Positions 1-4,825 of a DNA stretch of 5,349 bases are shown piece after piece. Location of the stretch: positions 1-5,349 of the forward strand of contig DAHWNE010000076.1 of NCBI GenBank assembly GCA_027340195.1, in the 5' to 3' direction. Origin of the DNA: Acetobacteraceae bacterium (GTDB taxonomy: Bacteria; Pseudomonadota; Alphaproteobacteria; Acetobacterales; Acetobacteraceae). A program made the translations under genes and the position numbers. The notes beneath the pieces were generated by a model. The model was given only the letters and a program-made list of their open reading frames with translations. It did not search any database and was not told the DNA's origin. Positions within the stretch are counted from its first letter, which is position 1. Each line of letters opens with the position of its first letter.

Positions 1-18
1 GGTATCGAGTCTTGTTTC

Positions 19-47
19 GCGCGCCGCCGCCCGCCAACCCGGCGCGC
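19..47. repeat. 8-bp inverted repeat, first of two adjacent hairpins
   Basis: Arms GCGCGCCG (19-26) and CGGCGCGC (40-47) are exact reverse complements around a 13-base spacer. The element ends at base 47 and the larger hairpin starts at base 48, so the two lie back to back downstream of the minus-strand operon. On the minus strand the sequence after this stem reads GAAACAAG, so there is no U-run of the classical intrinsic-terminator kind. All-GC arms of this length can arise by chance in such GC-rich DNA. The role is unknown; it could help end transcription or be part of an intergenic repeat. Bases 1-18 show nothing recognisable. Confidence 0.4.
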
Positions 48-97
48 ATACCAACCGGCCTCATGGCCTGACGTGAGGCCATGAGGCCGGCTGGTAT
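48..97 (-). terminator. Long stem-loop at the 3' end of the MgtC/DUF4010 gene (possible terminator or REP-like repeat)
   Basis: Arms 48-69 and 76-97 are reverse complements over 22 positions with one mismatch (A54 against C91), around the 6-base loop GACGTG. In RNA from the minus strand the mismatch becomes a G-U pair, so the stem is fully paired in the sense of the upstream genes; in plus-strand RNA it is an A-C mismatch. The stem reaches the last base of the TGA stop codon (97-99). No U-tract follows, so this is not a textbook Rho-independent terminator. It could stop transcription, protect the mRNA 3' end, or be a copy of a dispersed palindromic repeat. Each arm has its own short symmetry (GAGGCC-AT-GAGGCC on the right), as is common in REP-type repeats. 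The structure is certain; the function is inferred. Confidence 0.6.
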
Positions 98-1356
98 CAC
101 CCCAGCGTCAGCCCCGCCGCCACCCCCGCGGCGGCCAGCGCCAGCAGCCCCGCCAGCGGCGCCGCGCCCACCCGCAACCGCGAGAACGCCGCCGCGTAGA
201 TCGCCTGGAACACGGTGTTGGAGGCGGCGGCCAGCAGCACCGCCTCGGCCCGCAGCGGCGCCGAAAGCCCCGTCGCGCCGTGCTGCGCCAGGCTCAGCAC
301 GAACGGGTTGATGTCGGTCACCCCGACCAGCCCGGCCAGCACCATCAGCCCCGGCGCGCCGAACCGACGCAGTACCAGCCCCACCGCCAGCGACACCGCC
401 ACGAACAGCGCGGCAAACCCGGCCGCGGTGCCCAGGCTGAGCGGATTGCCCCCCGGCGGCGGCGTGGCGCCGTCGCGCGCCCCCGCTTTCCCCCACCACC
501 ACAAGCCGAGCGCCGGCAGCGCGCCGAGCAGGCCGAGCCCCAGCAGCGGCACCGCCAGCCGTGCCGCCAGCCCCGGATCGAACAAAGCCGTCACCACCAG
601 CAGCCGCGGATACATGATCGCGTTGGCCAGCAGCAGCCCGGCGCCGAGGCCGCGCGGCGGCGCCGGCGCGCGGGCGGCGCGGGCCAGCACCACCGCGGTC
701 GCGGTGGCCGACCACAGCCCGCCCAGCACCGCGGTGAGCAAGCCGGCCTCGGCCGGCACCACGTAGCGCCGCAGCAGATACCCGGCGTAGGAGATGGCGC
801 TGACCGCCACCAGCGCCAGCCACGCCTCGTGCGGGGTGATGGCCGACAGCGTGGTGACCGGCCGATCCGGCAGCAGCGGCAGCACCAGGCCGGTGATCAG
901 CAGGAACCGCCCGGCGTTCACGATCTCGGCCAGCTCGATGCGCCGGGCCAGCGCATGCAACTCGGTCCGCGCGGTCAGCAGCATCACCGCCGCGACCGTC
1001 GCCCCCACCGGCACGAACACCGGCGCGGCCAGCGCCAGCGGCCCCAGCAGGAACGCGAGCAGATTGCAGACCGGCACCACCAGCCCGACATTCGGCTGCC
1101 CCTCGGAATCGCGTTCCCCGCTGTGGCGCCCGTAGTACAGCGCGAGCCAGCTTCCCAGCACCAGCAGCCCGGCGGCGAGCAGCCAGGGCGGGTCGGGGTC
1201 CAGCCGCCACAGCGCGCCCCCCAGCAGCGCCAGCAGCGGGAAGCTGCGGATCCCACCCGGGCGCGCCTGCCCGACGCGGGCATAGAACTCCTCGAACGCC
1301 AGCCCGAAAAAGAACCCCAGCCCCAGCGCCAGCAGCCAGGGCCAGAGTGCGTTCAT
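97..1356 (-). CDS. MgtC/SapB-like and DUF4010 domain integral membrane protein
   Basis: This 419-residue protein is hydrophobic almost throughout, with about 11-13 predicted membrane segments, so it should sit in the inner membrane. Residues ~8-140 resemble the MgtC/SapB N-terminal domain: a GLAFEE stretch near 18-23, then GGIRSFPLLALLGG at 34-47, matching the family's G-x-R-T/S-F-P-L pattern. Residues ~180-395 match DUF4010, with GGLWSATATAVVLAR at 212-226, NPLSLG at 304-309, GLVGVTDINPFVLSLA at 342-357 and LLAAASNTVFQA at 374-385. The family's biochemical role is not settled; transport or magnesium/phosphate-related roles are guesses from the MgtC name. The start is the ATG at 1354-1356, overlapping the stop of the upstream hydrolase as ATGA. 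The same frame stays open further upstream, but that part lies across the hydrolase gene and looks like no protein. Only a weak GGCGG lies before the ATG, which fits reinitiation by ribosomes finishing the hydrolase. Family assignment is firm; function is unknown. Confidence 0.88.
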   Translation of the reverse strand: MNALWPWLLALGLGFFFGLAFEEFYARVGQARPGGIRSFPLLALLGGALWRLDPDPPWLLAAGLLVLGSWLALYYGRHSGERDSEGQPNVGLVVPVCNLLAFLLGPLALAAPVFVPVGATVAAVMLLTARTELHALARRIELAEIVNAGRFLLITGLVLPLLPDRPVTTLSAITPHEAWLALVAVSAISYAGYLLRRYVVPAEAGLLTAVLGGLWSATATAVVLARAARAPAPPRGLGAGLLLANAIMYPRLLVVTALFDPGLAARLAVPLLGLGLLGALPALGLWWWGKAGARDGATPPPGGNPLSLGTAAGFAALFVAVSLAVGLVLRRFGAPGLMVLAGLVGVTDINPFVLSLAQHGATGLSAPLRAEAVLLAAASNTVFQAIYAAAFSRLRVGAAPLAGLLALAAAGVAAGLTLG

Positions 1357-2447
1357 GCCGCCAGCGAGCGCAGGAAGCCCAGCAGCGCGTCGGTCACCGC
1401 CGCCGGCTGCTCCTGCTGCACCCAGTGCCCGGCGCCGGGGATCAGGTGGCGGAAGCGCAGATCGGCGCAGCCGTGGCTGGCCATGCGCTCCAGCGCGCCC
1501 GGGGTCTGGAACGCGCCCCAGTCCTTGTTGCCGGCCAGGAACATCGCCGGCACCGATATCGGACGCCCCGCGAAGATCTGCTGCTCGGCCAGCCCGACAT
1601 GCTGGGTGCGGCAGCGATACCATTGCAGCCCGCCCTGGAACCCGGTGCGGGTGTAGGCCTCGGCATAGACCGCGAGCTCGGCGTCGGTCAGCCAGGGCGC
1701 GGCTTGGTCCGGCGCCTCCGAGGCGACCGTTTCGGCCATGCTGCGGTCGAGGTCCATCACGTAATAGCGCGGCAGCCGAGCCAGCTCCGCGGCGGTCCAG
1801 GCGGCCAGCGGCGCCGGGTCGTTGCCCGGCCAGTCGGCGCTTTTCATGTGGTAGTAGGCGCGCAGGAACGACGCCACGCCCTGCGGGCAATCCTGCATGT
1901 CGGCATTCGCCGCGCGGGTGGAATAATACCACTGATAGTGCTTGCGCGGCGGGGTCAGCAGCGCCAGCGCGGTGTGCACCTCCTCGCCCGCCGGCGCGGC
2001 GAGCCCGGGCGGGCCGGCGAAGGGCGCGCTCATCAGCGCCACCGCGGGGAACAGGTCGGGCCGCAGCAGCGCGCACCAGGCCGCCACCGGGGAGCCGAAA
2101 TCATGCCCCACCACCGCCGCCGTGCGCGCCACCCCCAGCGCCGCCAGCAGCCCCACCATGTCGCGCACCAGGTTGAACAGCCGGAACGAGGCCAGATCGC
2201 CGTCATAGGCGGCATCCCACCCGGTGGTGGCGCCGTAGCCGCGCTGGTCGGGCGCGATCACCCGATACCCGGCCGCCGCCAGCGGGATCATCACCTTGCG
2301 CCAGGAATAGGCGAGTTCGGGAAACCCGTGCAGCAGCAACAGCACCGGCCGGTCCGGCGCGCCGGCTTCCAGCACATGCATCGAAAGCCCGTTCACCCCC
2401 GGGACCTGGCGGGCGCGGACGCCATCCGGCAATTCTGCTTCGGTCAT
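1353..2447 (-). CDS. Epoxide hydrolase-type alpha/beta hydrolase
   Basis: This 364-residue protein has the complete motif set of the soluble epoxide hydrolase family, which opens epoxides to vicinal diols through an aspartyl ester intermediate. Visible are the oxyanion-hole motif HGFPE (40-44), DQRGYG (67-72), the nucleophile elbow GHDFG with Asp116, cap tyrosines Tyr171 (in YQWYY) and Tyr277 (in WYR), the acid Asp309 (GNKDW) and the base His341 (GAGHW). The two tyrosines align with human sEH Tyr383 and Tyr466, which favours epoxide over haloalkane or ester substrates. No signal peptide is seen, so it is probably cytoplasmic. The cap is longer than in well-known members. The start was set at 2447 because GGGAGA lies 5 bases upstream and family homology begins soon after; an in-frame ATG at 2507 would add 20 unconvincing residues and run through the inverted repeat. 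It is the first gene of a coupled pair with the MgtC/DUF4010 gene. The natural substrate cannot be read from sequence. Confidence 0.9.
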   Translation of the reverse strand: MTEAELPDGVRARQVPGVNGLSMHVLEAGAPDRPVLLLLHGFPELAYSWRKVMIPLAAAGYRVIAPDQRGYGATTGWDAAYDGDLASFRLFNLVRDMVGLLAALGVARTAAVVGHDFGSPVAAWCALLRPDLFPAVALMSAPFAGPPGLAAPAGEEVHTALALLTPPRKHYQWYYSTRAANADMQDCPQGVASFLRAYYHMKSADWPGNDPAPLAAWTAAELARLPRYYVMDLDRSMAETVASEAPDQAAPWLTDAELAVYAEAYTRTGFQGGLQWYRCRTQHVGLAEQQIFAGRPISVPAMFLAGNKDWGAFQTPGALERMASHGCADLRFRHLIPGAGHWVQQEQPAAVTDALLGFLRSLAA

Positions 2448-2452
2448 CGGCG

Positions 2453-2458
2453 TCTCCC
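2453..2458 (-). promoter_or_regulatory. Ribosome binding site of the epoxide hydrolase gene
   Basis: GGGAGA on the minus strand lies 5 bases before the ATG at 2447. It decides between this start and the in-frame ATG 60 bases upstream, which gives no better protein match. Confidence 0.65.
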
Positions 2459-2469
2459 GCGGCGGTTCC

Positions 2470-2505
2470 GGCCCGGCGGTATCGCATTTTCCCGCCCGCC
2501 GGGCC
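2470..2505. promoter_or_regulatory. Perfect 10-bp inverted repeat in the divergent promoter gap (possible operator)
   Basis: GGCCCGGCGG (2470-2479) and CCGCCGGGCC (2496-2505) are exact reverse complements separated by 16 bases. They lie near the middle of the 92-bp gap between the divergent hydrolase and dehydrogenase genes. Arm centres are about 26 bp apart, so a dimeric regulator could in principle contact both on one face. In RNA it could also form a leader hairpin for either gene. The spacer holds the only AT-richer stretch of the gap (ATCGCATTTT), a plausible promoter core, though I see no convincing -35/-10 pair. Because the arms are pure G/C, chance symmetry is a real alternative. No regulator gene lies in the window. 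Confidence 0.4.
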
Positions 2506-2526
2506 ATCCTGCGCGACGAACCGAAC

Positions 2527-2533
2527 GGGAGGA
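2527..2533 (+). promoter_or_regulatory. Ribosome binding site of the dehydrogenase gene
   Basis: GGGAGGA precedes the ATG at 2540, with 7 bases between the GGAGG core and the start. This is a strong Shine-Dalgarno sequence and fixes the start. Confidence 0.75.
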
Positions 2534-2539
2534 CACGTC

Positions 2540-3412
2540 ATGCATATCGGAGTGATCGGGCTCGGCATCATGGGCTCGGCGATCGCGCGCAATCTGGTCC
2601 GCGCCGGCTTCACCGTGAGCGGATTCGATATCGATCCGTCCCGCCGCGCCGGCCTCACCGCCGACGGCGGCACCGCCGCGCCCGACGCCGCCGCCGTCGC
2701 CGCCGCCGCGGACGTGGTGCTGACCAGCCTGCCCAGCATCGCCGCGCTGGAGCAGACCGTGGCCGCCCTGGTGGCGACCCGCCGGCCCGGGCAGATCGTC
2801 TGCGAACTCGGCACCCTGCCGATCGAGACCAAGGAGGCGGCGCGGGCGGCCCTGGACGCGGCCGGGATCGTGCTGCTGGACTGCCCGCTCTCCGGCACCG
2901 GCGCGCAGGCCGCGACCGGGGATTTGGTGGTGCTGGCCTCGGGCGACGCGGCGGCGTGCGAGAGAGTGGCGCCGGTGTTCGCCGGTTTCGCCCGGCTGAC
3001 CCGGCATGTCGGTCCGTTCGGCAACGGCATGAAGATGAAGATGGTGGCCAATCTGCTGGTGGCGATCCACAACGTCGCCTCGGCCGAGGCGATGGTGCTG
3101 GGGATGAAGGCCGGGCTCGATCCGGCGGCGATCGTCGATGTGATCGGCGCCGGCGCCGGCACCTCGCGGGTGTTCGAGCTGCGGGCGCCGCTGATGGCGG
3201 CCGGAAACTACGAGCCGCCGACGATGAAATGCGACATCTGGCAGAAGGACATGGCGATCATCGGCGCCTATGCGGCGAAGCTCGGCGTGGCGGCGCCGCT
3301 GTTTGCCGCCACCGCGCCGATCTACAACGCCGCCATCGGCCAGGGGCGCGGCGGGCAGGATACGGCGGCGGTCTGCGCGGTGCTCGAGGCGATGGCGGGG
3401 CTCGCGCGCTGA
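2540..3412 (+). CDS. NAD(P)-dependent oxidoreductase, 3-hydroxyisobutyrate/beta-hydroxyacid dehydrogenase family
   Basis: This 290-residue cytoplasmic enzyme has the usual length and layout of beta-hydroxyacid dehydrogenases, which oxidise 3-hydroxy acids, or run in reverse, with NAD or NADP. The Rossmann motif GLGIMG is at residues 7-12. Asp30, at the end of the second strand (GFDID), suggests NAD rather than NADP. The substrate-binding motif reads DCPLSGTG (114-121), where typical 3-hydroxyisobutyrate dehydrogenases have D-x-P-V-S-G-G. The catalytic lysine is Lys167 in GNGMKMKMVAN (161-171); the usual K-x-x-N-N is K-M-V-A-N here, keeping Asn171 but not the first Asn. A C-terminal QKDM (235-238) matches the family K-D-[LM] motif. 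The start at ATG 2540 is backed by a strong ribosome site. It is transcribed divergently from the hydrolase and convergently with the carboxypeptidase. The variant motifs suggest a subfamily other than true 3-hydroxyisobutyrate dehydrogenase, so the substrate is left open. Confidence 0.9.
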   Translation: MHIGVIGLGIMGSAIARNLVRAGFTVSGFDIDPSRRAGLTADGGTAAPDAAAVAAAADVVLTSLPSIAALEQTVAALVATRRPGQIVCELGTLPIETKEAARAALDAAGIVLLDCPLSGTGAQAATGDLVVLASGDAAACERVAPVFAGFARLTRHVGPFGNGMKMKMVANLLVAIHNVASAEAMVLGMKAGLDPAAIVDVIGAGAGTSRVFELRAPLMAAGNYEPPTMKCDIWQKDMAIIGAYAAKLGVAAPLFAATAPIYNAAIGQGRGGQDTAAVCAVLEAMAGLAR

Positions 3413-3417
3413 GCCCC
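3397..3417. terminator. GC hairpin across the convergent gene junction (possible bidirectional terminator)
   Basis: GGGGCTC (3397-3403) and GAGCCCC (3411-3417) are perfect 7-bp arms around a 7-base loop. The hairpin covers the last codons and TGA stop of the dehydrogenase and nearly all of the 6-base gap to the carboxypeptidase stop codon (3419-3421). Neither strand has a U-run after the stem, so an intrinsic terminator is only possible. It is the only obvious candidate where two transcription units collide. Confidence 0.4.
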
Positions 3418-3418
3418 C

Positions 3419-4624
3419 CTACAGCTTCGCGCGCACCCGCCGCATCAGCAGGGTGAAGAACCCGGCCGGCGGCGCCGCCGCCTCGGCCACCACCGGGCTC
3501 TGCGCCAGCACCTTCCCGCCGGCCGAGACCGTCACCGTGCCCACCACCGCGCCGCGGGCGATGCCGCCGCGCGGCGGCGGGGCCACCGAAAGCCGGGTGG
3601 TCAACGCCCCCGCCGCCGCCACCGGCAAGGTCACCGTCACCCCGCGCGCGGCGGCCACCGGCACCACCATCGGCTGCGTGAGGGTGTCGGTCAGCGTGCC
3701 CAGGGTTCGGCCGGCGACGATCACCGGCTTGTTGGTGTAGAACCGGTATCCGTAATCCAGCAGCGCCTCGATATCCTTGGTGCTGGCGGCCCAGCTCGGC
3801 CCGCCCAGCACCACCGCGATCAGCCGCCGCCCGTCGCGCAGCGCGGTGGCGTCGATGCAATGCCCGGCCGCCTTGGTGCGCCCGGTCTTGAGCCCGTCCA
3901 CCGTCGGGTCGTGGAACAGCACCGGGTTCCAGCTGCGCTGGCGGATGTTGTCGAACCGGTAGTGCTTCTCCGCGGTGATGTGCAGCACCTGCGGCGCCGT
4001 CCGCAGCAGATCCCGCGACAGCACCGCCACGTCACGCGCGGTGGTGGTCATGGTCGGGTCGGGCAGGCCGGTGGGGTTGGCGTAATGCGTGCCCGTGAGG
4101 CCCAGTTTTTTCGCGGTCGCGTTCATCAGCGCGACGAAGCTGCCCTGCGTGCCCGCCACCGCCTCGGCCAGCGCCACCGTGGCATCGTTGCCGGAATCGA
4201 TCAGCACCCCGTGCAGGAGCTGATCGACGGTCACCTGCTGGCCGGGCGAGAGGAACATGCGCGACCCCCCGGTGTGCCAGGCGGTGGTGCTGACCGTCAC
4301 CGACTGGTCCAGCTTCAACGCGCCATGGGCGATCGCCTGATACGCCAGATAGGTCGCCATCAGCTTGGCGAGGCTGGCCGGCGGCCAGGGCTGGTCGGGC
4401 GCCTTCTCGGCCAGGATGGCGCCGGTGGTGGCGTCCATCAGCACATAGGCGGCCTGATCGGGCAGCGCCGGCGGCGGCGGCATCCCGGGCAGGGCGAGCG
4501 GCGCGGTCGGCGCCGGCCCGGCAGGCGGAGCGGGCGGAATCGGTGGGGCGGCCGGCGGCGCCGCCCAGGCGCGGGTAACGAGGCCGGCGAGCAGGACCAG
4601 GGCAAGACGGGAGGCGAGCTTCAT
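3419..4624 (-). CDS. D-alanyl-D-alanine carboxypeptidase (peptidase S11, PBP5/PBP6-like)
   Basis: This 401-residue penicillin-binding protein is expected to trim the terminal D-Ala from peptidoglycan pentapeptides in the periplasm. A Sec signal peptide covers residues 1-21, with an AWA cleavage motif. A proline/alanine-rich linker follows (about 22-55). The S11 catalytic domain (about 57-275) has all three active-site motifs: SLAK (Ser84 to Lys87), SGN (144-146) and KTG (246-248). Residues ~300-380 fit the beta-rich PBP5 C-terminal domain, and the final 14 residues (GFFTLLMRRVRAKL) look like the amphipathic helix that anchors PBP5-type enzymes to the membrane. The start at 4624 puts the signal peptide at the N-terminus; an in-frame ATG at 4684 would add 20 non-signal-like residues and read through the likely promoter. 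GGAG lies 11 bases upstream, rather far. It is monocistronic, divergent from the DsbG-like gene. Which paralogue (dacA, dacC or other) it matches cannot be decided here. Confidence 0.93.
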   Translation of the reverse strand: MKLASRLALVLLAGLVTRAWAAPPAAPPIPPAPPAGPAPTAPLALPGMPPPPALPDQAAYVLMDATTGAILAEKAPDQPWPPASLAKLMATYLAYQAIAHGALKLDQSVTVSTTAWHTGGSRMFLSPGQQVTVDQLLHGVLIDSGNDATVALAEAVAGTQGSFVALMNATAKKLGLTGTHYANPTGLPDPTMTTTARDVAVLSRDLLRTAPQVLHITAEKHYRFDNIRQRSWNPVLFHDPTVDGLKTGRTKAAGHCIDATALRDGRRLIAVVLGGPSWAASTKDIEALLDYGYRFYTNKPVIVAGRTLGTLTDTLTQPMVVPVAAARGVTVTLPVAAAGALTTRLSVAPPPRGGIARGAVVGTVTVSAGGKVLAQSPVVAEAAAPPAGFFTLLMRRVRAKL

Positions 4625-4655
4625 CGGGGCGAGGACTCCGGCAGGCAGGCGCCGG

Positions 4656-4661
4656 GTTATA
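4656..4661 (-). promoter_or_regulatory. Candidate -10 box for the carboxypeptidase gene
   Basis: On the minus strand TATAAC matches the sigma-70 -10 consensus at 5 of 6 positions and lies 31 bases upstream of the ATG at 4624. It stands out in a region with almost no A/T runs. The sequence 17 bases further upstream, GTGGCC, is a poor -35 match (3 of 6). Position and composition support a promoter, but only tentatively. Confidence 0.35.
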
Positions 4662-4701
4662 CAGGCAGATGCGCCGGCGGCCACGCACCCACCGGCTGCC
4701 G

Positions 4702-4717
4702 GTTGCGGCGCCGCAAC
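4702..4717. promoter_or_regulatory. Perfect 16-bp palindrome in the divergent carboxypeptidase/dsbG gap (possible operator)
   Basis: GTTGCGGCGCCGCAAC is its own reverse complement with no spacer. It lies in the 201-bp gap between the divergent carboxypeptidase and DsbG-like genes, about 40 bp upstream of the candidate carboxypeptidase -10 box. Unlike most symmetry in this window it has A/T bases at defined positions (GTT...AAC), which makes chance less likely. A smaller repeat, ACCGG-CTG-CCGGT (4691-4703), overlaps its left edge. A dimeric helix-turn-helix regulator is a reasonable guess; no regulator gene is nearby and I do not recognise the motif. Confidence 0.45.
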
Positions 4718-4753
4718 GGCGGCCGGTCGGGGGCGCCGGATCAGGCGATGGCG

Positions 4754-4766
4754 CCGGGTAACCCGG
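4754..4766. repeat. Short inverted repeat CCGGGT-A-ACCCGG upstream of the DsbG-like gene
   Basis: Two exact 6-bp arms flank a single A. It sits 59 bases before the DsbG-like start codon. An octamer, GGCGCCGG, also occurs as a direct repeat at 4732-4739 and 4750-4757, and GGCGCCG lies at the centre of the 16-bp palindrome. I see no convincing -35/-10 pair for the plus-strand gene in this gap. These short symmetries may reflect base composition alone. Confidence 0.25.
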
Positions 4767-4814
4767 GGCCGGCCGGCGGCGAATCCGGTCCGCGGGGCCA
4801 GGCTCCGCGATCAT

Positions 4815-4819
4815 GGAGG
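4815..4819 (+). promoter_or_regulatory. Ribosome binding site of the DsbG-like gene
   Basis: GGAGG lies 6 bases before the ATG at 4826, ideal spacing. It fixes the start of the incomplete gene at the right edge. Confidence 0.75.
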
Positions 4820-4825
4820 CACTCA

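Noticed and set aside
280..1656. A 458-codon plus-strand open frame opposite the MgtC/DUF4010 gene
   Set aside because: Its translation is Gln/Arg/His/Pro-rich low-complexity sequence with no domain, typical of the opposite strand of a GC-rich gene. The minus-strand frame has clear family motifs.
1357..2076. Upstream extension of the MgtC/DUF4010 frame (240 more codons)
   Set aside because: It overlaps the hydrolase in another frame, is Arg/Ala-rich, and lacks membrane or domain character. The ATGA start at 1356 begins exactly where the family sequence does.
1347..2555. A 402-codon plus-strand open frame opposite the epoxide hydrolase
   Set aside because: It has no recognisable motif, is rich in Arg/Gly/Gln/His, and runs through the divergent gap. 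The minus strand carries the complete hydrolase catalytic set.
2203..3162. A 319-codon minus-strand open frame across the dehydrogenase and the hydrolase start
   Set aside because: It is antisense to the well-supported dehydrogenase and crosses the divergent gap. Near its end it spells fragments of the hydrolase region in the wrong frame. No domain is visible.
2956..3456. A 166-codon plus-strand frame inside the dehydrogenase
   Set aside because: It is a +2 frame shadow with an Arg/Gly-rich translation and no ribosome site or family match.
4791..4809. Inverted repeat CGCGG/CCGCG just before the DsbG-like ribosome site
   Set aside because: Arms of 5 bp made only of G and C are expected often by chance at this base composition.
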